From Christensenella sp. UBA3798 (GTDB lineage Bacteria > Bacillota > Clostridia > Christensenellales > CAG-1252): a stretch of DNA of 21,305 nt. Made by a program: the position numbers and the translations under genes. Location: assembly GCA_002368735.1 (NCBI GenBank), contig DFEQ01000104.1:1-21305 (forward strand). Direction: 5' to 3'. The stretch's first letter is position 1. Every line of letters begins with the position of its first letter. This document shows, piece by piece, positions 13,968-21,168 of the stretch. Below the pieces are notes generated by a model, which had not been told where the DNA came from, did no database searches, and worked only from the letters and a program-made list of their open reading frames with translations.

Positions 13968-14963
13968 ATGACGGAGAATATGGACGTTATCAAGTGTTTT
14001 TCCGGTGCGGGGAAGGTGCTCTTTGCCCTGAAGTCGGGGAAGGATATGAGCAAGCTCGAATTGAAAACGCGTACCGGGCTCAGCATGACCACGGTGATAT
14101 CGGCGGTGGATGAACTGGTGAAGCGCGGGCTCGTGAGCTTTGAGAGCGTGAAGGGGGCGCGTGGCGGCAAGATGCGCTCTGTCATCAATCTTCGCCCCGA
14201 CAAGCGCGTCTACGGCATATCCTATAAGTCGGGAGTGCTTACGGCGGTGGCGGCAGACCTCGGGGGTGAAGCGCGCGAAACGGCGTCGCAGGAGCCGCCC
14301 GACGGCGTCTCTCCCCTCGGATGCGTTTATGCCCTTGTGAACGCCTTGAAAAGAAAGGCGCCGACTCCTATCGCCATCGCACTGTCATTAAATTGCGACG
14401 GTAAGGAAGAGGTCTTGCGGGGGCTCGCCGAGCGGTACGGAGTCCCTACGCTCTCCCTAACGAATACCGAAGGAGCAGCCCATCTCGCCTTGTGGCAGGG
14501 GGCTCCTATGCCCATCGCCGCCCTCGGGGTGGGCGCGCGCGTCAAATGCGCTTTCGTTGACTATGCGGGACGCCGCGTCACAGAGGTCGGCGCGCTCCCA
14601 TCTCCCGCGCTGATAACGGGGGAGGGAAGCTATGCTTCCGCTCTATGTTCTTCGGCGGTGGAGGAAACCTTGCGCACCTCGAGATATCACGGTAAATACT
14701 GTATCGAAAGAGGGCGGATAACGGAAGTCCGCGACCTTGCGGACTATTCCGCCGCGCTTACACTCACCCTCTCCTCTCTCGTAAAGGCGGTGGAGCACCT
14801 TCTCTCGCCCTCCCGCGTCATCCTCTTCGGCGAATACCTTACCGAGGCATTCTGCGCAAGGGTGCAAGAAGGGGTGGGGGAGGTGGTCTATTCCCGGTTG
14901 GACAAAGAGGACTTTGCCCGCGGCGCGGCGATATGCGCCTTAAAGGAGTGTGTGTTCAGTTGA
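13968..14963 (+). CDS. ROK-family-like transcriptional regulator with degenerate kinase domain
   Basis: 331 residues. A winged helix-turn-helix (about 10-65; recognition part TRTGLSMTTVISAVDELVKRG) precedes a ROK-like domain (about 78-331) with VAADLGGEA near 94-102. The family's catalytic segment (normally a NDAN-like motif) reads LTNTEGAAH, and the zinc-binding CxCGxxGC block is missing. It is therefore unlikely to be an active sugar kinase and more likely a NagC/XylR-type regulator that senses a sugar or has lost ligand phosphorylation. There is no good ribosome site before the ATG at 13968. A start at 13980 also lacks proper spacing, and one at 14046 would cut the wHTH. The extended -10 ends 6 nt upstream, suggesting a leaderless mRNA. 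Its targets are unknown. Confidence 0.8.
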   Translation: MTENMDVIKCFSGAGKVLFALKSGKDMSKLELKTRTGLSMTTVISAVDELVKRGLVSFESVKGARGGKMRSVINLRPDKRVYGISYKSGVLTAVAADLGGEARETASQEPPDGVSPLGCVYALVNALKRKAPTPIAIALSLNCDGKEEVLRGLAERYGVPTLSLTNTEGAAHLALWQGAPMPIAALGVGARVKCAFVDYAGRRVTEVGALPSPALITGEGSYASALCSSAVEETLRTSRYHGKYCIERGRITEVRDLADYSAALTLTLSSLVKAVEHLLSPSRVILFGEYLTEAFCARVQEGVGEVVYSRLDKEDFARGAAICALKECVFS

Positions 14964-15393
14964 TCGCGGCAAGCGCGTAAAGCGCGGATAATTCCGATAA
15001 AACGAGGTTTGTCAGTAAGTTCCCCTCCCGCGTGTGTCGTATGAGGATATTCAGCGAGCGATTGGCAATGACTACGGCGCGCGGCAGGGTGGGCGCGGGG
15101 CTATCTTCCACGGGGGTCTCGTTAGGCGTGCCGAGCAAGCGCAGGCACTCCTCGGCACTTTCCGCGATCATCAGGGACAGCTCCCGCCTCTCCTCTCGCT
15201 TTTCCGCTTTGTAGGCGCGCTTTGCTATCTCCCTGAGTTCCAGTTGCATCGTCGCCAGCGCGTCGCGTTTTTCCCCTTCGAGCGCGGGCTGACCCGTCAG
15301 CCGTTTCGTCAAGGTCTCCCGATAGGCGCGGGCGAGCTCTTCCATATAGCCGAAGTTGTCCTCGGTGATATTTTCCTTCTTATCGTCACCCAT
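14956..15393 (-). CDS. Hypothetical helical protein
   Basis: 145 residues, no recognised family. The only minus-strand protein gene in the window. It is rich in charged residues and probably mostly alpha-helical (YKAEKREERRELSLMIAE around 65-83 could form a coiled coil), with a Pro-rich break near 95-107 and a hydrophobic C-terminal helix. No signal peptide or membrane segment, so cytoplasmic. Start: ATG complementary to 15391-15393, preceded on the minus strand by GGGGAGGG with a good spacing. It is convergent with the ROK-like gene and the two coding regions overlap by 8 bp (14956-14963), with no terminator between them. Acid/base composition and codon choice resemble the neighbours, unlike the antisense shadow frames. 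Confidence 0.72.
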   Translation of the reverse strand: MGDDKKENITEDNFGYMEELARAYRETLTKRLTGQPALEGEKRDALATMQLELREIAKRAYKAEKREERRELSLMIAESAEECLRLLGTPNETPVEDSPAPTLPRAVVIANRSLNILIRHTREGNLLTNLVLSELSALYALAAIN

Positions 15394-15463
15394 TTTACCC
15401 TCCCCTTTGCGGCACGCCGGACCGCGCCGCCACAGCCTCTCCGCGGCTCACAAAATATACATA

Positions 15464-15492
15464 TTGATTGCTTTTAAAAAAAATGATATAAT
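15464..15492 (+). promoter_or_regulatory. Strong extended -10 promoter of the surface-protein operon
   Basis: TTGATT (15464-15469), 17-bp spacer, extended -10 TGA TATAAT (-10 at 15487-15492). Only 6 nt separate the -10 from the ATG at 15499, leaving no room for a Shine-Dalgarno sequence. Confidence 0.88.
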
Positions 15493-15498
15493 CATACT

Positions 15499-18400
15499 AT
15501 GAGAGCTTCCTTGACGCGCACCTTTATCATTATCGGTGTAGTGCTGGCGCTTGCTGCGGCATGCCTTCTTTTCGTCGCGCTCCCGACCGAGAGGGCGGAG
15601 GCGGCGAGTTATTCGGTCGGAAGCGGCATTTCGGTCAACCTCGATTACGGCGCGGAGCCGCATTATCCCTATTTTTACAATTACGCCTCGGGCAAATATT
15701 TCAAGGTCGTCTCCTACAACGTCGTGTTGCAGGAAGGGCCGTTAAAGGGCGCCATCGTCTCGCTTTTGACCGATGGACGGGTGACGATGTCTCCCGGCAG
15801 TTACGTCCTTCCCGCAAGCGATAATACCGCTCTCTGCGACGAACACGGCGCTCTCGTCACCGAGGAGCAGAACGGCGGCCCCATCACCGACGTTTTCGAA
15901 GGCAGTATCACCGTGGTCGTGCAGAAAAATGTCCTGCCCGTCACGGTATCTGCCGCCTCGCTCGTCAAGGTTTACGGCGACACGGCTAGCGACGTCACGT
16001 GGGTTTTTAAGGAGGAGTCCGACCGCGACCCTTCCATCGAGATAACCTTCTCTTCCACGGGCTTTGCGCCCACCGCCCACGTTGGCGAGCACCCGATTCA
16101 GGCGCTCTCGGTCACCAAGGGCGGGGAGGACGTCACCGCGCTTTACGACGTTAGCCTCCATCCCGAGGCGGGGGAGGGCGACGTCACCTTTACCGTATCG
16201 CCGCGCGATATCACGTTCACCTTGTCCGCCAAGGATACGGTGGAGTTCAATCATTGGCTCCTCGCGGACGGCGAGAGCGTCACCACCCTCGTTGCCGAAG
16301 GGGCGAACGGCGAAACGTTGACCGCCTATTACCGCCTGAAGGATACGCCGCAAGGGGTGCTTACCGTGGGCGAAAGTTACGAGGTGGAGGCGCACTATTA
16401 CACGGTGGGGAGCACCCGCTACGCCATCGGCGACCCCTCCGACTATTCTCCGAGCTTCGTCTATGAAGAAAACGCCGTCTTGGCGGGGAAGGGGACCCTT
16501 ATCGTGTATACAGACCCCTCTCTTATCGAGTCGCGCGAGGGCGATCTTTTCTATCTCTATCACGATTTCACCTGCGACTACCTGGATCCCGCAGTCACCC
16601 TCGAAGGGGCGGGGGAATGCGCCGTCGGCGTGGAGTATTTCGGTCGCGACCTTATCCTGTACTGCAATATCGCTGGCGACGTTAAGAAGCTCTCGAGCGG
16701 CGAATACCCCATCACCTTTTCGCAATGCGTGTCGGACGACTTCTATTCCATCGCCTTTGAAGAGGGCGTCGTCACCCTGCGCGTCAATAAGCGGGTGCTC
16801 GTCTACGACGGGGAGGACAGCGCGGAGGTCGCTTCGGGCGACACTTTCGTCAAGCGCGTGTCGGTCGCCTATAACGACAAAGAGTACTATTTCGACTTGA
16901 CCGCAGACGTTGCGGGGCAGGGGGTTGGCGACACTACTTCCTACGCCTCGGCGGCAGCGGTGACGGATGGAGACTTTGACCTCGACTTTTCCACCGCGAC
17001 GGTCACGATGGTGAAGCGTACCACGGGGGTGACTGTCTCCTCGCTCGTGGGGGATCGCGTGTATTACGGCTACGACGAACCTCTCGCCGCTCTCAAGGTG
17101 GACGGACAGATCGCCGAAGGGCGGATAGAGTACGCCTATTCTGCGTCGGGGTCGTCGGTCAGAACGACGGGGACGCCCGTCGCGCTCGGCAGTTACGTCG
17201 TGTATTGCACGCTGGTTTCGGACGTATACCAAGTGGCGGAAGCGAGCTTCTCGTTGACCGTGGAGAGTCGCCCCGTCGCGGCGTACTTTGTGCTGACCAC
17301 CGCGAGCAAGGTGTACGGCACATCCTTTGACTTTTCCAGCGCGAACAACGTGCGTCTCGAGCGCTTTTACAGTTACGACGCGCAGAAAAAGAAGGTGGAT
17401 AGGGAGAGGAGCTTCTCGCTTTCGGGCGTTACGCTCGGGGGCACCAGCCTGACCTCTGCGGGGGCTGCCGCTTCCGCCGTCGCGGGCAGTTACTCCTTTG
17501 ACTATTCGGGCATCTTGACCACGGGCTATACCATCATGACGGCGATATATTACGATAACGGGGCGAAGAGGGAGGTCACCTCCTTCACCGTCACCAAAGC
17601 CGCCGCACCCGCCGCTCCGACGGTGAATGCCGCGGTGTCCGGACGCAGCGTTCGCGTCACGGTATCCCCCTTGCCCTCGGGCAGGGCGGAATTGTCGCTT
17701 TCCTCCGATTTTTCAGGAAAAACGTCCGTTTCCGTTTCGGGCGGGACGGCGAGCTTTACGGGGCTGACTTGCGGCGCGGCGTACTATCTCCGCGTGCGGG
17801 CAGAGGACAGCGCCAATTACCTTTCTCCGAGCGAATGGACGGTGGTGCAAAAGACCATCGCCATCCCCTTTGCCGCTCCCGTAGCGGAGATCACCTCCGT
17901 CGGCAGCGATACCGTCTCCTTTAAGACGGAGGAAGCTGAGGACGCCGTGGAGGGCTACGAGGTGCAATATCGCGTGGGCACGTCGGAAGTTTGGCGGGAG
18001 GGCGAAGTCGTCACGGGGCTCATCCCCGACCACGACTATAACCTCTATTTCCGCTTCAAGAACGCGGTGACGAGCGGCGCGACGGCGCACCTTGCGGTAC
18101 GAACCCTTCGCGCGCCGGTGGAGGAGGGTGAACTCACTCTCTCCTACGACCGCGCATTCGGGGAACTCACCGTCACCACCCAAAGCGAAAATTTGGAATA
18201 CAGGCTGGTATCCGCGTCGGGCGAATATCTAACGGAGTGGATAGGGCTTGCCGATATGCCTCTCCTGGATAACGATACGAAATACACTCTGCTCGTGCGC
18301 ATTGCGGCAACGGATACGAAGGCGGCGTCGGAGATACGCGAGATAGCGCTCGACACGCACGAGGTCAAGCAGCCCCTCACCTTGAGGAGCTTCTTGTCCG

Positions 18401-18510
18401 ATTGGTTTTTGATAGTGATAGCCGTCGGGCTCTTGCTCGTCGCGGCGATACTTCTTTTCGCTCTCATCAAGAAGAAGAAAAAGGCGGATAGGGAGGAACT
18501 CGGAGGATGA
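15499..18510 (+). CDS. Secreted, C-terminally anchored surface protein with MBG-like and Fn3-like domains
   Basis: 1003 residues. Signal peptide 1-35 (positive MRASLTRT, hydrophobic core, likely cleavage AEA|AS after residue 35). Extracellular domains: MBG-like modules recognised by KVYGD and SKVYGTSFDFSS (about 147-235 and 594-700), an Ig/MBG-like unit about 512-595 (YYGYDEPLAALKVDG ... LGSYVVYCTL), then three Fn3-like domains (about 702-790, 793-873, 878-955; PDHDYNLYFRFKNA is typical). A transmembrane helix (about 969-990) and a KKKKKADREELGG tail hold it in the membrane. No LPxTG sortase signal, so it is membrane- rather than wall-anchored. MBG/Fn3 proteins commonly bind glycans or other surfaces; the target here is unknown. 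The ATG is fixed by the signal peptide. The next gene starts 4 bp after its stop. Confidence 0.88.
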   Translation: MRASLTRTFIIIGVVLALAAACLLFVALPTERAEAASYSVGSGISVNLDYGAEPHYPYFYNYASGKYFKVVSYNVVLQEGPLKGAIVSLLTDGRVTMSPGSYVLPASDNTALCDEHGALVTEEQNGGPITDVFEGSITVVVQKNVLPVTVSAASLVKVYGDTASDVTWVFKEESDRDPSIEITFSSTGFAPTAHVGEHPIQALSVTKGGEDVTALYDVSLHPEAGEGDVTFTVSPRDITFTLSAKDTVEFNHWLLADGESVTTLVAEGANGETLTAYYRLKDTPQGVLTVGESYEVEAHYYTVGSTRYAIGDPSDYSPSFVYEENAVLAGKGTLIVYTDPSLIESREGDLFYLYHDFTCDYLDPAVTLEGAGECAVGVEYFGRDLILYCNIAGDVKKLSSGEYPITFSQCVSDDFYSIAFEEGVVTLRVNKRVLVYDGEDSAEVASGDTFVKRVSVAYNDKEYYFDLTADVAGQGVGDTTSYASAAAVTDGDFDLDFSTATVTMVKRTTGVTVSSLVGDRVYYGYDEPLAALKVDGQIAEGRIEYAYSASGSSVRTTGTPVALGSYVVYCTLVSDVYQVAEASFSLTVESRPVAAYFVLTTASKVYGTSFDFSSANNVRLERFYSYDAQKKKVDRERSFSLSGVTLGGTSLTSAGAAASAVAGSYSFDYSGILTTGYTIMTAIYYDNGAKREVTSFTVTKAAAPAAPTVNAAVSGRSVRVTVSPLPSGRAELSLSSDFSGKTSVSVSGGTASFTGLTCGAAYYLRVRAEDSANYLSPSEWTVVQKTIAIPFAAPVAEITSVGSDTVSFKTEEAEDAVEGYEVQYRVGTSEVWREGEVVTGLIPDHDYNLYFRFKNAVTSGATAHLAVRTLRAPVEEGELTLSYDRAFGELTVTTQSENLEYRLVSASGEYLTEWIGLADMPLLDNDTKYTLLVRIAATDTKAASEIREIALDTHEVKQPLTLRSFLSDWFLIVIAVGLLLVAAILLFALIKKKKKADREELGG

Positions 18511-18514
18511 TAGT

Positions 18515-19969
18515 ATGACGGAAAGAGCGCTGTTTCTGATGGCGTCCATCACGGATATCGTCGGAAAATTCAATAAAAAACAGATGATAGCCATCGGCGT
18601 GGTCTTGGTGTTTGCGCTGCTTGTCGGCTTGCTGATAGGCGGCATCGCCTTCTACCGTTCGGGCCTCAAAAAGGGCAAGAAAAAGGGCATCAAGGACGCC
18701 GTTGCCATCGCGATGAAGAAGGCGGAGGAGAGGACCTCCGAGGAGATGGGACGCCTCCGTGAGGAAGATTTGCAAAAGATAGCGACTCTGGAAAAGGAGA
18801 AGGCGGATACCCTCGCCCTCCTTGAAAGCGAGCGTAAGGAGAAGCAAGCCGCCCTCGCCGAGCGCGACGCGGCGCTTGCCGCAAGCGCGGAGTCCAAGAA
18901 AGCGATGGACGCGATGGGCGAAGAGGTCGAGAAGGCAAAGAAAGATATCGAGAGCGCAAAGAGCGACGCAGAAAAAGCGGCGCTCGAACGCGAACAGGCA
19001 AAGACCGCCGCAGAGAAGGCAAAGGAGGACGCCGAGGCAAAGCAACGCGAGGCGGAAGAACTGCGCCGTCAGCGCGACGAGAGCGCGGCAAAAGCGGCGA
19101 TGATCCCCGAGCGCAGGACGGATATCGCCCTCTTGAATAAAGACGAGATATTGGGCTTTGCGGGCGACCTCGACGAGCACCTCCCCGCCAGCGTGTACGA
19201 GCGCGGCGGCGGCGACCTCCCCGACAGTTGTCGCGTGGGTATATGTACCTTCCTTTTGGTCTACGAGCGCAAGGGGATGGCGAAGCTCGTGCTCCGCTTG
19301 GATAAGCAAACGGCGCAGGCGCTCCAAGACAAATTCACCCTCTTCACCGAGGCGGTATATCCCAAGGGCGGCGACTGGTACAAGTGGATACTTTCCTCCG
19401 AAGTCACCGATCTTGCGGTGGTGACCGCTGCCATTCGCGCGGCGTACGACTACACCTATACGAGCAATTACGACGCCTCGGGCGAGATAGACGCCAAGAT
19501 GGCGAACCGCGACGAAAACGCCATCAACGAGTCCATCGTGCGCTATAAGGACCTCCCCGACCGCGACTTTATCGTGGCGTCCGACGCGGCGGAGGGCAGG
19601 GCGGTAGCCTATCGCTTGTACGGAAAGGCGGAGATGACCGCCTATGCCAAAAAACTCGCGCCCGCCTTCCCGGTCAAGGTGACCAAGGGCGAGGGCGAAC
19701 TGTCCCCCAATACCTTCAAGGTGGACGGCAAGACCTTCTTGATGGCGTATGAAAAGGACGGCGTGGCAAAGATGATATTCCGCCTGTCGGAGGAGGACTT
19801 CGCTGCTCTCAAAGCGAAGCACCCCACGGCGGAGATCTCCCCCTTCCCCAAGGCGAAGGGCTACCATTGGTACGTGGCGTATATCGACGAGACCTTCACC
19901 GCCAACGCCGATATCGAGGAGGTCATCAAAAACGCGTGCGCGTACGTTCACGGCTTGCGCGATAAATAA
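18515..19969 (+). CDS. Membrane-anchored coiled-coil protein with two YjbR/MmcQ-like domains
   Basis: 484 residues. Ribosome site GGAGG (18502-18506), ATG 8 nt later. One transmembrane helix (about 24-46) is followed by KKGKKKG, which favours a cytoplasmic C-terminus. A long, charged coiled coil runs from about 55 to 200 (Ala/Glu/Lys heptads). Two homologous domains follow, about 210-318 and 372-480. Shared features are TFLLVYERKGMAKLVLRL versus TFLMAYEKDGVAKMIFRL, an aromatic W(K/Y)W or HWYV segment, and a final helix ending in AYDYT/ACAYV. The pattern matches the YjbR/MmcQ (CyaY-like) fold, best known as small, possibly DNA-binding, cytoplasmic proteins; I assign it by pattern only. It is the second gene of an operon with the 1003-residue surface protein. 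Confidence 0.78.
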   Translation: MTERALFLMASITDIVGKFNKKQMIAIGVVLVFALLVGLLIGGIAFYRSGLKKGKKKGIKDAVAIAMKKAEERTSEEMGRLREEDLQKIATLEKEKADTLALLESERKEKQAALAERDAALAASAESKKAMDAMGEEVEKAKKDIESAKSDAEKAALEREQAKTAAEKAKEDAEAKQREAEELRRQRDESAAKAAMIPERRTDIALLNKDEILGFAGDLDEHLPASVYERGGGDLPDSCRVGICTFLLVYERKGMAKLVLRLDKQTAQALQDKFTLFTEAVYPKGGDWYKWILSSEVTDLAVVTAAIRAAYDYTYTSNYDASGEIDAKMANRDENAINESIVRYKDLPDRDFIVASDAAEGRAVAYRLYGKAEMTAYAKKLAPAFPVKVTKGEGELSPNTFKVDGKTFLMAYEKDGVAKMIFRLSEEDFAALKAKHPTAEISPFPKAKGYHWYVAYIDETFTANADIEEVIKNACAYVHGLRDK

Positions 19970-20015
19970 TATTTATTTCTCGATTGCAAAAAAAGTAAAA
20001 AATATGGCAAAATAG

Positions 20016-20043
20016 GGCGTGAAAAATATTGACACGCCTTTTT
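20016..20043 (+). terminator. Terminator of the surface-protein operon, overlapping the rpmG promoter
   Basis: GGCGTG (20016-20021) pairs with CACGCC (20033-20038) around an 11-nt loop, followed by five T (20039-20043). The loop and the 3' arm contain the -35 box TTGACA (20029-20034) of the next promoter. Confidence 0.75.
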
Positions 20044-20057
20044 GCGTGTGGTAAACT
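20029..20057 (+). promoter_or_regulatory. Sigma-A promoter of rpmG-secE-nusG
   Basis: TTGACA (20029-20034), 17-bp spacer, TAAACT (20052-20057). ACACGC/GCGTGT (20032-20037/20044-20049) makes a 6-bp inverted repeat within the spacer. The predicted start near 20064 leaves a leader of about 46 nt. Confidence 0.9.
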
Positions 20058-20109
20058 ATGTTAGCATCCTCGATAGACGGGTGTAATTTTTTTGGAGGCG
20101 TCAAAGGTT

Positions 20110-20277
20110 ATGGCAGCAAAAAAAGAGAATCGCACTAAGATCACTCTGGCTTGCACCGAATGCAAACAGCGCAATTATAACGACTATAAGAATAAGAAGA
20201 ACACCCCGGACAGGCTCGAGCTCATGAAGTATTGTCCGTTCTGCAAGAAGCACACCCTTCACAGAGAAAGCAAATAA
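20110..20277 (+). CDS. rpmG: 50S ribosomal protein L33
   Basis: 55-residue ribosomal protein with the four cysteines of the zinc-binding (C+) form: CTEC and CPFC. The ATG at 20110 gives the usual MAAKKENRTKITLAC start; GGAGG at 20094-20098 is 11 nt upstream. An in-frame TTG at 20092 lies inside that ribosome site and is not the start. First gene of the secE-nusG operon, a common Firmicutes arrangement, here without the tRNA-Trp often found between rpmG and secE. A zinc-free L33 paralogue may exist elsewhere, but cannot be seen here. Confidence 0.97.
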   Translation: MAAKKENRTKITLACTECKQRNYNDYKNKKNTPDRLELMKYCPFCKKHTLHRESK

Positions 20278-20289
20278 TAGGGGGACGAT

Positions 20290-20514
20290 ATGAAAGGAGC
20301 AGCAAAAACCGCTACCAAAAAAGAGAATATCTTCCGCCGCATGGGTAAGGGCATCAAGGAGATCGTCTCCGAGCTCAAAAAGGTCAGTTGGCCTACTTTT
20401 GCCAAGGTCATGGCAGAGACGGGTATCGTTCTCGTCGTCGTTTTGTTCTTCCTGCTCGTCATTCTCGGCTTCGACAGTCTGCTTTCTTGGCTCTTCAGTT
20501 TGTTGGTGAAGTAA
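20290..20514 (+). CDS. secE: Preprotein translocase subunit SecE
   Basis: 74 residues, the single-helix form typical of Gram-positive bacteria. An amphipathic helix ends in the conserved ELKKVSWPT (about 28-36), followed by one membrane helix (about 44-70). SecE clamps SecY in the protein-export channel. GGGGG lies 5 nt before the ATG. It is separated by 12 bp from rpmG and by 1 bp from nusG, so all three are co-transcribed. Confidence 0.97.
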   Translation: MKGAAKTATKKENIFRRMGKGIKEIVSELKKVSWPTFAKVMAETGIVLVVVLFFLLVILGFDSLLSWLFSLLVK

Positions 20515-20515
20515 T

Positions 20516-21073
20516 ATGGAAAAGATCACGGAAGTTAAGAGCGAAACCGAACCGAAGTGGTACGTCATCCACACCTATTCCACTTACGAGCTCGCCGTAC
20601 GCGATAATATCCTCAAGATGGTAGAGAATACCGGCTTGCAGGATCAGATCTTCGACGTCGTCGTCCCGCAGGAAGAGGAAGTGGTGGAGACCAAGACCAA
20701 GCGCAAGACGGTGCTTCGCAAGAAGTTCCCGACCTACGTCTTCATCAAGATGATCAATAACGCGCACAATTATTATATGGTCACGCGTATCCACGGCGTG
20801 ACGGGATTCGTCGGTGCGGGCGGCAGACCCGAGGCGCTCACCCCGGAGGAGGTCAGGAGGAACCGCTTGGAAAAGGTCAATGCGGAAGATCTCGGCCTCA
20901 AGATCGACGACGTCGTCAATATCATTTCGGGTGCCTTCCAAGGGCATTCGGGCGTCGTATCCGAGATGGACTACGAGCACGGCATCGTCAAGGTGACCTT
21001 GCTCCTCTTCGGAAAGCCCACCCCCATCGAGCTCGAATTCAATCAGGTGGAAAAGGACAACAATCAGAATTGA
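20516..21073 (+). CDS. nusG: Transcription elongation/antitermination factor NusG
   Basis: 185 residues. An N-terminal NGN domain (KWYVIHTYSTYELAVRDNI, then the RKKFPTYVFIKM block near 80), and a C-terminal KOW motif (ISGAFQGHSGVV, near 140) that contacts S10 or Rho. It binds RNA polymerase and modulates pausing and Rho termination. It starts 1 bp after the secE stop with only a weak GGTGAAG upstream, so its translation probably depends on secE ribosomes. Length and domains are normal. Confidence 0.97.
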   Translation: MEKITEVKSETEPKWYVIHTYSTYELAVRDNILKMVENTGLQDQIFDVVVPQEEEVVETKTKRKTVLRKKFPTYVFIKMINNAHNYYMVTRIHGVTGFVGAGGRPEALTPEEVRRNRLEKVNAEDLGLKIDDVVNIISGAFQGHSGVVSEMDYEHGIVKVTLLLFGKPTPIELEFNQVEKDNNQN

Positions 21074-21103
21074 CCCTTTCGCAAGAGAGGTTTGATTATG
21101 GGA

Positions 21104-21130
21104 GAGCGGTGAAATATTTCATCTCCGCTC
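21104..21130. other. Inverted repeat in the nusG-rplK gap
   Basis: GAGCGG (21104-21109) and CCGCTC (21125-21130) enclose the palindrome TGAAAT/ATTTCA (21110-21121). No T-run follows, so it is not a standard terminator; it may be an RNA processing or regulatory stem in the L11 operon leader. The rplK ribosome site AAGGAGG (21154-21160) is 24 nt downstream. Confidence 0.55.
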
Positions 21131-21168
21131 GTTAGCACCACGATTTGCATAGTAAGGAGGTAATCACT

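Noticed and set aside
15742..17232. 496-residue open frame on the minus strand
   Set aside because: Antisense to the 1003-residue surface protein. Arg/His/Gly-rich composition is typical of a shadow frame.
18467..19951. 494-residue open frame on the minus strand
   Set aside because: Antisense to the coiled-coil/YjbR protein, which has a good ribosome site and a repeated domain. The minus frame has neither.
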